The translations under genes and the position numbers were made by a program. From SKVR01 sp046291875 (GTDB lineage: Bacteria > Bacteroidota > Bacteroidia > Bacteroidales > UBA7960): DNA of 64,000 nt. The stretch is from NCBI GenBank assembly GCA_046291875.1, contig JBKBSF010000002.1, positions 124,001 through 188,000 of the forward strand, given 5' to 3'. Shown here one piece after another: positions 54,424 through 63,477 of this stretch. Under the pieces are notes generated by a model. The model was not told the origin of the DNA. It saw nothing but the letters and a program-made list of their open reading frames with translations, and ran no database searches. How positions within the stretch are numbered: the first letter of the stretch is position 1; the number at the start of each line of letters is the position of its first letter.

Positions 54424-55380
54424 ATGAAGTACCAAAGAAGAATTCTGATTACCGGCGGAGCAGGTTTCATAGGAAGCTGCCTGGCAGAGAAACTTATCGA
54501 AAACCCTGAAAACTTCGTGGTTGTTGTGGATGATCTTTCTACTGGAGATATCCACAAGCTGCCCGCCAGCCCCAGAACTAACTGGAGATTTGTAAAATGC
54601 GATGTGAACAACTACCGCGATATTGCAGAGGTAATGCTGGCAAACCATTTCGACTATGTGTTTCATTATGCTGCCTTTGTAGGGGTAAAACAAACCCAGG
54701 CCTACCCCATAAAGGTGCTGAAAGACCTCTATGGCATTGAACATATTTTCGATCTGAGCAAAAACTCTGGAGTGAAAAGAGTTTTCTTTGCCTCCTCTTC
54801 TGAAGTATACGGAGAACCGGTAGATCTGCCCCAGAACGAAGAAACCACCCCGCTTAATTCACGCATTCCTTACGCTGTAGTTAAAAACGTTGGAGAAGCC
54901 TACCTGAAATCCTACAAGAAAGAATACGATCTTGATTACACCATTTTCAGGTTTTTCAACACTTACGGACCCAAGCAAAGCATAGACTTTGTAATGTCGA
55001 AATTCATTGCACTGGCTCTCAAAAACAAACCCATACCCATTTATGGCGATGGCTTGCAAACACGTACCTTTTGTTTTATTGACGATAATATTGAAGCTAC
55101 TACCAAAGCTCTCTACCAGGATCTTTTTGTTAATGATGTAGTGAACATTGGCTCAGACTTCGAGATCACCATCCTTGACCTGGCTCACCTGGTAATCAGG
55201 CTTTGTGGTTCTTCATCCAGAATTGATTATCGCCCCCCTCTGCCCGAAGGAGACATGAAGCGACGCTACCCCGACATTACAAAAATGCGCGACCTTCTGG
55301 GCAGAAACCTCATTACCATGGAAGAAGGCATAAAAAAGATACTGGCAGATACAAGCTTTATCATACCTGCAAAACAATAG
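54424..55380 (+). CDS. NAD-dependent nucleotide-sugar epimerase/dehydratase (extended SDR)
   Basis: 318 residues. Rossmann motif ITGGAGFIGS (residues 9-18), catalytic Tyr150 and Lys154 (YAVVK), upstream Ser124-126 (FASSSEVYG), and the extended-SDR motif FRFFNTYGPKQ. The C-terminal substrate domain includes YGDGLQTRTFCFIDDNIEAT and RPPLPEGDMKRRYPDITKMR. It resembles UDP-glucuronate decarboxylase and UDP-glucose 4-epimerase-type enzymes; the exact sugar cannot be told. Located 59 bp after rfbA, so a role in the same surface polysaccharide pathway is likely. Confidence 0.92.
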   Translation: MKYQRRILITGGAGFIGSCLAEKLIENPENFVVVVDDLSTGDIHKLPASPRTNWRFVKCDVNNYRDIAEVMLANHFDYVFHYAAFVGVKQTQAYPIKVLKDLYGIEHIFDLSKNSGVKRVFFASSSEVYGEPVDLPQNEETTPLNSRIPYAVVKNVGEAYLKSYKKEYDLDYTIFRFFNTYGPKQSIDFVMSKFIALALKNKPIPIYGDGLQTRTFCFIDDNIEATTKALYQDLFVNDVVNIGSDFEITILDLAHLVIRLCGSSSRIDYRPPLPEGDMKRRYPDITKMRDLLGRNLITMEEGIKKILADTSFIIPAKQ

Positions 55381-55424
55381 CGCTAAAAAAACGTTTGGTT
55401 TGAAACCATTAAATACATCTTGCT

Positions 55425-56402
55425 ATGTCGTCGAAAATTCAGGATTTTACCAACCGCATCAACCAATACCTGGACAACCTTGATCTGATCAGGAAACCCG
55501 AAGAGCTGTATCTGCCTGTGCAGTATTGCCTTGGCAACGGTGGAAAAAGGATACGTCCGCTTATGGCCCTGCTGGCCGGCGACATGTACGGAGGAAATAC
55601 GGATGACATCATGGGGCCCGCTGCCGGTATGGAGATCTTCCATAATTTCACCCTGATGCACGACGACATCATGGACCAGGCCCCCTTAAGGCGCGGAAAA
55701 CCTTCTGTGTACAAAAAGTGGAACGCCAATACTGCCATTCTTTCAGGTGATGTTATGTTTGCCCTGGCAATACAACATATTGCTCTCTGCCCTGCACAGC
55801 ATCTCAAACAAATCCTCGACCTGTTCAACAAAACCGTAATTGAGGTTTGCGAAGGGCAGCAATATGATATGAATTTCGAAATCCTCGATAAGGTAACGGA
55901 AGAGGAGTACATCAATATGATCCGCCTGAAAACAGCCGTATTACCTGCAGCCTGCCTGAAAACCGGTGCCCTGATAGCTGGCGCACCCCAGGCTGAAGCC
56001 CAGAAATTGTATGAGTTTGGCGAATATGTAGGAATTGCTTTCCAGCTGATGGACGATTGGCTCGATATCTTCGGCGATGAAGAAACCTTCGGAAAAAAAA
56101 CCGGTGGAGATATTGTGGCCAATAAGAAGACCTGGTTCTACATCAAGGCATTTGAAATGGCCAACGAAAACCAGCTGCGGGATCTGCGCAATGCATTCAC
56201 CAACCGGATCTATAACCCGGAAGAAAAGATCAGCATGGTGAAGAACGTATTTCTTCAATTGAAGCTTGACGAGCTTTCCCTTGAAAAAATGGAACAATAC
56301 AACACCAGGGCTTTTGCCTGCCTGGATCAGATAGCTCTGCCCGAAAACAACAAAATGGAACTCCGAACCCTGGCACAAAATCTCCTCAACCGACAAATCT
56401 GA
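55425..56402 (+). CDS. Polyprenyl diphosphate synthase (IspA/GGPPS-like)
   Basis: 325 residues. The first Asp-rich motif is DDIMD (residues 80-84) and the second is DDWLD (210-214). Other hallmarks are GNGGKRIRPLMALL, PLRRGKPS, and FGKKTGGDIVANKKTWFYIKA. It condenses isopentenyl diphosphate with allylic diphosphates. Chain length cannot be read safely; the DDxxD with three residues between Asp and no insertion fits the short-to-medium type. It follows the epimerase by 44 bp and ends before a terminator, so it closes the probable three-gene operon. Confidence 0.95.
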   Translation: MSSKIQDFTNRINQYLDNLDLIRKPEELYLPVQYCLGNGGKRIRPLMALLAGDMYGGNTDDIMGPAAGMEIFHNFTLMHDDIMDQAPLRRGKPSVYKKWNANTAILSGDVMFALAIQHIALCPAQHLKQILDLFNKTVIEVCEGQQYDMNFEILDKVTEEEYINMIRLKTAVLPAACLKTGALIAGAPQAEAQKLYEFGEYVGIAFQLMDDWLDIFGDEETFGKKTGGDIVANKKTWFYIKAFEMANENQLRDLRNAFTNRIYNPEEKISMVKNVFLQLKLDELSLEKMEQYNTRAFACLDQIALPENNKMELRTLAQNLLNRQI

Positions 56403-56447
56403 GAGTTTTCTTTTATCGCAGGAATGCGTAAAAACGTTTAAAATGAT

Positions 56448-56494
56448 TACTTTTGCTGGCCTTTTCCGTGATCCGGGAAAGGCCACGATTTTTT
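56448..56494 (+). terminator. Terminator after the prenyl synthase, overlapping a promoter-like box
   Basis: GGCCTTTTCC (56458-56467) pairs with GGGAAAGGCC (56475-56484) with one wobble pair, followed by ACGATTTTTT. It ends the rfbA-epimerase-prenyl synthase transcript. TACTTTTG (56448-56455) immediately before it fits the -7 consensus. Confidence 0.8.
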
Positions 56495-56576
56495 GTAAGG
56501 GTAAAAAATGTCCCCTGTTTAGACGTTTTTGTTTGGGTGGGTAATCTAAGACCCCCCGGATTAAAAAAAATCGCCT

Positions 56577-57839
56577 ATGCAAGAGAAGTATCCAACACAG
56601 GTTTATTCGGAAATCGGAGAGCTTGAAGGAGTAATCATCCACACCCCAGGCCCGGAGGTGGAGAACATGACCCCCCAGAATGCAGAAAGAGCACTTTACA
56701 GCGACATCCTCAATCTTTCGGTTGCATCCAAAGAGTTCAATCAACTCAAGGGAGTTCTTGATAAGGTTTCCCGCACCTTTGAAGTAAAGGATCTGCTCAC
56801 AGAGATCCTCAAAAACGAGAAGGTAAAGGAAAACCTCATTGAAAAGATCTGCAGGCTCGAAGCAGCAGAATGTATCAGAACCTACCTGATGTCACTGGAG
56901 GAGAAAGAGCTTGCCCGCCAGCTCATTGAAGGGGTATTGATGCAGAAGGAAACATTGTCGAGTTTTTTAAGCAAGGAAAGGTATTCGTTACGACCGCTCC
57001 ATAATTTCTTTTATACCCGCGATGCATCCATTTCGGTATACGATCATGTTTTTATGGGGAAGATGAAATCTTCAGTAAGGTTGCGTGAAAGCCTGATCAT
57101 GGAGGCCATCTTCGATTTTCATCCATTTTTCAGCACCCGCACAATCAATCCGGCACGTCTGGCTCCTGAACCCCGTAAAATCAGCATTGAGGGGGGTGAT
57201 ATACTGGTAGCCCGCCATGACATTGTCCTCGTAGGTATCGGGCCCCGCACCTCACCCGAAGGGGTAGATTTCATCCTGGAACAGCTTAAGGAAAAGAACG
57301 AGCATCAGCATATTATCGTTCAGGAATTGCCTGAAACACCCGAATCATTCATTCACCTGGATATGGTCTTTACCATGATCGATATGGATCTTTGCATGAT
57401 CTATGAGCCGGTGATCATGAAAATGAACAAATATCAAACTGTACATATTTACACTGCTGGAGGCAAGGTACAATCTATTAAGGAGGAGGAAAATCTTCCC
57501 TCAGCGCTTCGCAACCTGGGCATGGACCTGAAACCAGTACTTTGTGGAGGAAGCAGCGATCCTTGGTTTCAGGAAAGAGAGCAATGGCACAGTGGGGCCA
57601 ATTTCTTCGCTCTCGGACCCGGAAAAGTAATCGGCTATGCACGCAATGCCAAAACCATTGAAGAGCTCCATAAAAACGGGTTGGAGGTTATCAAGGCTTC
57701 TGATGTGCTAAAGGGCCGGGTTGATCTGGCTCAATACCCAAAATACGTTGTTACCCTTGATGGCTCTGAATTACCCCGTGGAGGTGGCGGAGCCCGTTGT
57801 ATGACCATGCCGGTAAGGCGCAAGCATGTGCATTGGTAG
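56577..57839 (+). CDS. arcA: Arginine deiminase family enzyme
   Basis: 420 residues. Guanidine-group-modifying fold with all the arginine deiminase hallmarks: YTRDASISV, ISIEGGDILV, HLDMVFTMID (catalytic His), QWHSGANFFALGPG and the nucleophile Cys408 in ELPRGGGGARCMTMP. A helical insert fills residues about 50-150. The reaction would be L-arginine to L-citrulline and ammonia. No ornithine carbamoyltransferase or carbamate kinase is adjacent, so a fermentative ADI pathway is not shown; a role in nitrogen salvage or citrulline supply is possible. Start ATG at 56577. The downstream gap holds a short heptanucleotide tract before the convergent rnhB. Confidence 0.9.
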   Translation: MQEKYPTQVYSEIGELEGVIIHTPGPEVENMTPQNAERALYSDILNLSVASKEFNQLKGVLDKVSRTFEVKDLLTEILKNEKVKENLIEKICRLEAAECIRTYLMSLEEKELARQLIEGVLMQKETLSSFLSKERYSLRPLHNFFYTRDASISVYDHVFMGKMKSSVRLRESLIMEAIFDFHPFFSTRTINPARLAPEPRKISIEGGDILVARHDIVLVGIGPRTSPEGVDFILEQLKEKNEHQHIIVQELPETPESFIHLDMVFTMIDMDLCMIYEPVIMKMNKYQTVHIYTAGGKVQSIKEEENLPSALRNLGMDLKPVLCGGSSDPWFQEREQWHSGANFFALGPGKVIGYARNAKTIEELHKNGLEVIKASDVLKGRVDLAQYPKYVVTLDGSELPRGGGGARCMTMPVRRKHVHW

Positions 57840-57876
57840 GTGTGAGGTATAGGGTATAGGTGTGTAGGGTGTGGGA
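57840..57876. repeat. Short degenerate heptanucleotide tract, complement of the CTCATAC type
   Basis: From the last base of the TAG stop the sequence runs as about five units: GGTGTGA, GGTATAG, GGTATAG, GTGTGTA and GGGTGTG. The complement gives CTCACAC- and CTATACC-like units close to those at 43844-43899. It fills the space between the arginine deiminase and rnhB genes. Confidence 0.65.
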
Positions 57877-57879
57877 GAT

Positions 57880-58500
57880 TTACAACTCCAGTTTCGTTTG
57901 TATACCTGAGTTGAAACTGCGCCGGTGTATGGGGCACAATCCATGAATTTGTATGGCTTCACGGTGCTGTTTTGTGGGATAGCCCATATTCCGTTCCCAG
58001 CCGTAGCATGGGTAAATTGTATGCTGTTTCAACATAAACTCGTCACGCCAGGTTTTGGCAAGTACAGAGGCCGCAGCAATTGAGAAATACCTTCCATCTC
58101 CCTTTACGATACATTGATGTTCGATCCCATCAAAGGCTTTGAATCGATTTCCATCAATCAGCAAAATCTTTGGCCTACCGGTGAGTTTCTCAATTGCACG
58201 ATGCATGGCCAGCCATGAGGCATTCAGAATATTGATCTGGTCTATTTCGTCATGGCTGGCCATTGCAACAGCCCATGCCACGGCACATTGCTCAATCATT
58301 ATTCGGAGTTCGGAGCGGAGGGAGAGCGAAAGCTTTTTGGAATCGTCAAGTTTGCTAAGCAATGCATCAGGAGCATTTGCGGGCAGCACCACAGCCGCAG
58401 CAAACACCGGCCCGGCAAGGCAACCTCTTCCGGCCTCATCAACACCGGCTTCCTGTTCAGGATTATGGCCCAGGCTAATCTGTAAACGATATTCTTTCAA
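57880..58500 (-). CDS. rnhB: Ribonuclease HII
   Basis: 206 residues. The DEDD active site is Asp21-Glu22 (AGVDEAGRGCLAGPV), Asp116 (LLIDGNRF) and Asp153 (KTWRDEFM). DSKKLSLSLR and KGDGRYFSIAAASVLAK are further type II hallmarks. It removes ribonucleotides and RNA primers from DNA-RNA hybrids. Its start overlaps the 3' end of the GT4 gene by 4 bp, so it is translated as the last gene of the purD-DUF6427-GT4-rnhB cluster. Confidence 0.97.
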   Translation of the reverse strand: MKEYRLQISLGHNPEQEAGVDEAGRGCLAGPVFAAAVVLPANAPDALLSKLDDSKKLSLSLRSELRIMIEQCAVAWAVAMASHDEIDQINILNASWLAMHRAIEKLTGRPKILLIDGNRFKAFDGIEHQCIVKGDGRYFSIAAASVLAKTWRDEFMLKQHTIYPCYGWERNMGYPTKQHREAIQIHGLCPIHRRSFNSGIQTKLEL

Positions 58501-59609
58501 GACTTTGCAACAAGTTGTTTGAAAATATCCAGGTAGCGATCCTTTTGCGATTGAAAAGAGAAACGTTCCACAACGGTTTTTCGCCCTTTCTCACCCATGC
58601 GGCTTCGCAGCTGCGGATCATCGATCAATTGACAGAGCAGATCAAACCATTGCTTCTGATCCTGAGCAAGAAATCCATTTTCTCCATGACGAATAATCTC
58701 GTTGTTCACCCCCACCGGCGACATTACGGCAGGTTTGGCAAGCGCCATATACTGCAGCCCTTTAAAACCACATTTACCTCTGGCCCAGGCATCATCAGGC
58801 AGTGGCATAATACCAATATCGATGGATGCCAGATCGTCGAGCTCGGTTTCCTTGTTCCAGCGGATGTTTTCCAAACCTTCCAGATGCCCGTCAAAAAACT
58901 CATCGCTGATCACCCGGAACACAACCTGCTCACCATACTTTTGCCTGATCTGCTGCAGCACTGGTACTGCCAGGGAGAAATGCTTTATGGTAGTGGAAGA
59001 ACCCGTCCAGCCTATACAAACGGGCCGGTTTTCCTCGCTCCTTTGCACAGGAAGGTAGGTTTCGGTATCCAGAGTAGTAGGGATGATATGCACATGGGGG
59101 TTGAATACAAGAGAATAATCGGCCAGGTACTGGTTACCCACAATCACTGCATTGCACATGGCCACAATATCGGCTGTTTTGGAAGGTCTTTTGAGAAAGG
59201 CCAGTTTTTTGTTGCCATTGGAGACATCCCTGAGCCAGATGCTATCGTCGAAGTCGACTACCATCTTTACCCCTTTTCGCCTGATCTGTCTTTCGAAAAA
59301 GGTCGTTCCCAGCATATGTGCCTCCCTGTAAAGAAACACAATATCAAACTGCCTTACCCTTCTCAAATCAGAAAAGCGCTTCCACAGACTGCGAAACAGA
59401 AACAAGAGCTTGGCAAGATATTTTCCGTTGGCGTAAAAGATCGGATCATCTTTTTCGCTGATCAACCACGATACCTGACAGTCGAAGCCATTTTGCTGCA
59501 AATGATGCAGATACTGCTCAAAGCGAAACCTTTGCCCTGGCGATCGGCCCGGGCGGTGTGCTACCAGGAATAATATTCTGTGTTTGTTTTCCTGCAATGG
59601 GAATGTCAT
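58497..59609 (-). CDS. Family 4 glycosyltransferase
   Basis: 370 residues with the GT-B fold: N-terminal ILFLVAHRPGRSPGQRFRFE, a middle KMVVDFDDSIW segment, and the C-terminal donor site CIGWTGSSTTIKHF, ... GIMPLPDDAWARGKCGFKGL and QYMALAKPAVMSPVGVNNEI. The E-x7-E type motif is only partly conserved (KGLQYMALAKP). It probably adds a sugar to a surface polysaccharide or lipid. No membrane helix. Overlaps rnhB by 4 bp; 73 bp separate it from the DUF6427 gene upstream. Confidence 0.88.
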   Translation of the reverse strand: MTFPLQENKHRILFLVAHRPGRSPGQRFRFEQYLHHLQQNGFDCQVSWLISEKDDPIFYANGKYLAKLLFLFRSLWKRFSDLRRVRQFDIVFLYREAHMLGTTFFERQIRRKGVKMVVDFDDSIWLRDVSNGNKKLAFLKRPSKTADIVAMCNAVIVGNQYLADYSLVFNPHVHIIPTTLDTETYLPVQRSEENRPVCIGWTGSSTTIKHFSLAVPVLQQIRQKYGEQVVFRVISDEFFDGHLEGLENIRWNKETELDDLASIDIGIMPLPDDAWARGKCGFKGLQYMALAKPAVMSPVGVNNEIIRHGENGFLAQDQKQWFDLLCQLIDDPQLRSRMGEKGRKTVVERFSFQSQKDRYLDIFKQLVAKS

Positions 59610-59682
59610 TTATTGAATACAACCTGTATCCGGGTTCAAAGGTGCTACCCGGTGCTATCAGGGGCAAATTTAAGCATATAAA

Positions 59683-60675
59683 TCACTCGAGTCTAGCCAG
59701 TTTTCCTACAATGATCAAAACAATCAGCAAACTGAATAACAGCTCATTCCAGAACCTGCTTCGGTTTTCGTGAAAAAACCCGGCCAGTATACCAGCCAGA
59801 GGCAGCAAAATAACCCCATGCTGCCATGGAACAAGTTTCCCCGAAAAAAACACGGTGAGTAAAGAAATACCCAGGCTGGCCAACAACACCTGGTATCGTT
59901 TCCGAATCCGGATGGGTTTATCCATCATACCCCCCAGATAGATCTTTGCAATTGCAATCAGACCAATGAACCCGATAACTCCCAACGAAGCCCACCCGAA
60001 GGGTGTAAGTCCAAAACCCAAGCCAGTAAATGTCCATTGAAGGGCCTGCATAGCCTCAACTTTCTCTTCCAGTTTATCAAACCAGTAGTAGTACAATGCC
60101 AGAAACATCCATGGGGTAACAAAACCAATAAGGGATGCCAGGAATCCTCTCAGATTGAGAAAGTAATAGATAAGCAGTGCAGCTGCCATAAGCAAAATAA
60201 ACCACAATGCCGGCAAATAGAACATGGCTGCAATACTGACAAAAAAACCCACGTTGAATATCTCAATAAAAACTTCCTCTTCGCTGTACACATCAAATAT
60301 CTTTCCCATGGCCAGCAACAAAAAGAAATTGGCAAACAAAACAGGATGAAGCCCCATAAGAGAAAAGCTGCTACTCATAAGCACTATATACATAAGTGCA
60401 GGCATCATGGAATTTCGCTCCACCAGGTTTCGTCCGGCAATGATCCGGTTAAACATAAAAGCCTGCAATAGCATAAATAAGAATGCCAGCAATACGTTCC
60501 AGAATCTGTGGGTATCAAAAAAGTGCGCCATGGCCATATAAATTGGCGCAGGATTTTGGGTATCAGCACCGATCTGGCGAAATTGCAAGAAGCCGTCAAT
60601 CCACAGTGCGGCGGCTATGAGCAGCAGCAGTCCCAGCAAAGCCGGCTGATTGGATTTGAATTTACTGATGATCAT
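59683..60675 (-). CDS. DUF6427 family integral membrane protein
   Basis: 330 residues with about eight or nine membrane helices, for example FWNVLLAFLFMLLQAFMFN, ANFFLLLAMGKIFDVYS and IAAMFYLPALWFILLMAAA. The opening MIISKFKSNQPALL and the KIFDVYSEEEVFIEIFN block match the Bacteroidota DUF6427 family. It is 5 bp after the purD stop, so the two are probably translated together. The function is unknown; a role in envelope or glycan assembly is suggested only by the GT4 gene next to it. Confidence 0.85.
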   Translation of the reverse strand: MIISKFKSNQPALLGLLLLIAAALWIDGFLQFRQIGADTQNPAPIYMAMAHFFDTHRFWNVLLAFLFMLLQAFMFNRIIAGRNLVERNSMMPALMYIVLMSSSFSLMGLHPVLFANFFLLLAMGKIFDVYSEEEVFIEIFNVGFFVSIAAMFYLPALWFILLMAAALLIYYFLNLRGFLASLIGFVTPWMFLALYYYWFDKLEEKVEAMQALQWTFTGLGFGLTPFGWASLGVIGFIGLIAIAKIYLGGMMDKPIRIRKRYQVLLASLGISLLTVFFSGKLVPWQHGVILLPLAGILAGFFHENRSRFWNELLFSLLIVLIIVGKLARLE

Positions 60676-60680
60676 AGGGC

Positions 60681-61958
60681 TCAGTTTCTCAGATCTTTTC
60701 CGATATCCGACCGGAAATATTTTCCTTCAAATTGTATGGTGTTGGCATATGCCATGGATTGATCGATTGCCTTCTGCAAAGTACTCCTGAGAGATGTAAT
60801 GGCCAGTACCCTCCCTCCTGCTGTGAGCAATTGCTCATTGCCTTGCTGCACTCCGGCATGGAACACCAGGCTTTCCTCAACCAGATCAGCACCTGCGATC
60901 GGCATCCCTTTTTCATAACTTCCCGGGTACCCGCCAGACACCAGCATAACAGTTACCCCAAACTGCGGACAAATATCCAGCACGTATTCATTAAGAGTAC
61001 CTTCGCCCATATGCACCAGCATACTTACCAGGTCGGAATTGATGCGGGGGATCACCACCTCTGTTTCTGGATCGCCCATGCGCACGTTGTACTCAATTAC
61101 ATAGGGATCGCCCCCCACATTCATCAAACCAATAAAAACAAAACCGGTGTAGGGTATTTTCTCTTTTTTCAAACCTTCGATGGTGGGTTCAATGATTCGC
61201 TGCTTTACTTTGGCCAGGAATGCCTGATCGGCAAAAGGCACAGGCGATACAGCACCCATTCCACCTGTATTGGGGCCGGTATCTCCCTCGCCTATTCTCT
61301 TATAGTCTTTGGCTTCGGGGAGTAGCAGCCAGTTTTTCCCATCGGTGGCCACAAATACCGAAACCTCTATCCCCTGCAGAAACTCTTCGATTACCACTTT
61401 TTCGGAGGCCTTCCCGAAGGCTTTCTCCTTGAGCATCGATTTGAGCGTTTCGATGGCGCCATCCAGCGAATTCACTATCACAACCCCTTTGCCTGCAGCC
61501 AATCCGTCGGCCTTGAGCACATAAGGTGGACGAAGTGTTTCCAGGAAATCTACTCCCTCCTCAAAGGTATCGGCGGTAAAACTCCGATACGCGGCAGTGG
61601 GAATATTGTGCCTCATCATAAAATCTTTGGCAAACTCTTTACTCCCTTCCAGGCGCGCCCCCGCACTTCCGGGTCCAATAACCATCACATGACGGGTTTC
61701 AGGGTTTTGTTGCAAAAAGTCAGTTATACCATTCACCAGTGGATCTTCGGGCCCTACCACCACCATCTGTATATGGTTGTCGACTACGAACCGGGCTACT
61801 TGCTCAAAATCATTGGGATTAACATCTACGTTGGTTCCACATTGTGCTGTACCTGCATTGCCGGGTGCAATAAACAGCCTGGCGCAGAGAGGGCTTTGAT
61901 CCATTTTCCAGGCAAGAGCATGTTCCCGACCACCTGAACCAAGAAGAAGAATGTTCAT
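60681..61958 (-). CDS. purD: Phosphoribosylamine-glycine ligase
   Basis: 425 residues from the ATG at 61958, giving MNILLLGSGGREHALAWKM directly as in other PurD proteins. ATP-grasp signatures: KADGLAAGKGVVI (nucleotide binding), GEGDTGPNTGGMGAVSP, EYNVRMGDPETEVVIPR. It makes glycinamide ribonucleotide, the second step of purine synthesis. A frame to 62000 is open upstream but has no family match. First gene of the minus-strand cluster with DUF6427, GT4 and rnhB; no purine riboswitch was noticed in the 163 bp to the next gene. Confidence 0.98.
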   Translation of the reverse strand: MNILLLGSGGREHALAWKMDQSPLCARLFIAPGNAGTAQCGTNVDVNPNDFEQVARFVVDNHIQMVVVGPEDPLVNGITDFLQQNPETRHVMVIGPGSAGARLEGSKEFAKDFMMRHNIPTAAYRSFTADTFEEGVDFLETLRPPYVLKADGLAAGKGVVIVNSLDGAIETLKSMLKEKAFGKASEKVVIEEFLQGIEVSVFVATDGKNWLLLPEAKDYKRIGEGDTGPNTGGMGAVSPVPFADQAFLAKVKQRIIEPTIEGLKKEKIPYTGFVFIGLMNVGGDPYVIEYNVRMGDPETEVVIPRINSDLVSMLVHMGEGTLNEYVLDICPQFGVTVMLVSGGYPGSYEKGMPIAGADLVEESLVFHAGVQQGNEQLLTAGGRVLAITSLRSTLQKAIDQSMAYANTIQFEGKYFRSDIGKDLRN

Positions 61959-62121
61959 TGTGCAAATCTGATTTATGTTGTAAAAGAATCGGTTTTCCAA
62001 AAGAAGCCCAAAAATACAAAAAATGCATGCAGGAATGGAAAAGAAGAAGAGGGAAGTTAAGAGTTCTTAAAAAAGGTTCTGCATGGCGGAAGCACTGCCC
62101 GAATTCCCAGGCTAACCCACT

Positions 62122-62898
62122 TTACTCATTTCTCTCCGGCAGATATTTCCAATACCGTCGGGGCATCATTCGGGTCATCTGCTTTTTATTTTCCCTTTGC
62201 CGGATATTTACCGAATCGTAATACTGTTTCCAAAGTTTAAGGTAAAGATCCTGCCCGGCAGCTGCTTTGTCCTGGGGGATGGTTCCGGTGTGGGCGTCTA
62301 TTGGCAGAGCCTCGAACTGCACCTCATGTACCTGTTTCAAATCATAAAAAATACCGTACTTGCGCCGGGTATCATAAATAACCCATTGCTGATCGGCGAA
62401 ACGACTTCTGAAATGAGGGATCAGCAAGGGTAAAATATCGTGATCAGGATCGATGGGCGCAAAAAAGATATTGTCGCCCGTTTGCTGAAAACGTATAAAC
62501 CCCTGGAAACGATGAGCCTCTCTGGTAACCTTTCGAGCGGTTTGCACCAGGTTATGAACATCTTCGTCCAGCATATTCTGATAAAAATCGGGATGCTGCG
62601 AGGTAAATATTTTGTGCAGATATCTCCAGAGCAACATCTCCACACCGGGCAATTCCGACATGTATGCCAGCTGCACCAGACGGGCATTCCTGACGGAGGT
62701 TTTCTTCAGTAAACCATTCCATACCCGCTCCGATTTGGAAGGGTCCGTGTCAACGGTTACCGTTTCTGTAAAAAGTTCCAGCATGCCACCACCTTCCTTT
62801 GCTATATTTTGTACCTGCAGCTTACGCTCAAAGGCATAAAAAACCACACTAAGGAAGCCGTCAAAGGTGCTGTCGTAGCAAATATGAACTGTATCCAT
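62122..62898 (-). CDS. DUF4130 (TIGR03915) putative DNA repair protein
   Basis: 258 residues from the ATG at 62898. N-terminal DTVHICYDSTFDGFLSVVFY, the middle MSELPGVEMLLWRYLHKIFT and HRFQGFIRFQQTGDNIFFAP blocks, and WVIYDTRRKYGIFYDLKQVHEV match the family that is often paired with a radical-SAM protein (TIGR03916) in a putative DNA repair or modification unit. That partner is not seen within the window. No catalytic chemistry is established. Stand-alone on the minus strand. Confidence 0.88.
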   Translation of the reverse strand: MDTVHICYDSTFDGFLSVVFYAFERKLQVQNIAKEGGGMLELFTETVTVDTDPSKSERVWNGLLKKTSVRNARLVQLAYMSELPGVEMLLWRYLHKIFTSQHPDFYQNMLDEDVHNLVQTARKVTREAHRFQGFIRFQQTGDNIFFAPIDPDHDILPLLIPHFRSRFADQQWVIYDTRRKYGIFYDLKQVHEVQFEALPIDAHTGTIPQDKAAAGQDLYLKLWKQYYDSVNIRQRENKKQMTRMMPRRYWKYLPERNE

Positions 62899-62980
62899 AA
62901 CCAAACAGAAATTGTATAATGGTTTGCCGGTGGAAAGATACCAATAGTTTTGCAGGATTACCTATTGTAAAAAACAAACC

Positions 62981-63433
62981 TCAGGGCAAGCGCTCCCACC
63001 TGAGGGTTTTATTAAACAACAGTTTGCTTCCCACCGCCACGAGTTCCGTTTCACCGGCTTTTTCAATTCTCAGATTTACGGTCATGCCCTTTTCCGGGGC
63101 ATACATCTCACCCTTTATCCATTGCCCGTTATCAGGATGAAAGGTAAGGCCGGAAATAATTTCCAGCCCTACCAGAGGTCTGTTTCTTAAATGACGGGAA
63201 GGGTTTTTAACATCAAGGGTTTCTCCTTCAATGTAGTGCTGTACAGAAATGATTTTACCCTTATAGGTATTCCCATGTCGGTAAATTTTCACCCACAATC
63301 CATTGGGTAATTCATACTTTCCGGTGATGAAGTCGGCCTCATTGCTTTGCGCTAAAGCTCCGGGCTCAAACTGGGCTATGGCTGGTAAAAACAAAAACAG
63401 CATAGCCACGCTAAAGAAATTCTTAATATACAA
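62981..63433 (-). CDS. DUF2147 domain secreted protein
   Basis: 150 residues with a cleavable signal peptide (MYIKNFFSVAMLFLFLPAIAQ). The DUF2147 hallmarks are GKYELPNGLWVKIYRHGNTYKGKI-type opening with KIYRHGNTYKGKII, DVKNPSRHLRNRPLVGLEII, and GEMYAPEKGMTV. The start read at 63433 is TTG; it gives a normal Lys-containing leader, whereas the first ATG at 63403 would lie inside the hydrophobic core. The domain's function is unknown; it is found in secreted proteins. 45 bp downstream of the outer membrane protein gene on the same strand, so probably in one operon. Confidence 0.85.
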   Translation of the reverse strand: MYIKNFFSVAMLFLFLPAIAQFEPGALAQSNEADFITGKYELPNGLWVKIYRHGNTYKGKIISVQHYIEGETLDVKNPSRHLRNRPLVGLEIISGLTFHPDNGQWIKGEMYAPEKGMTVNLRIEKAGETELVAVGSKLLFNKTLRWERLP

Positions 63434-63477
63434 AATCTTATTGGTTTAGATAATCAAACACTGTTAACTGCACTTTC

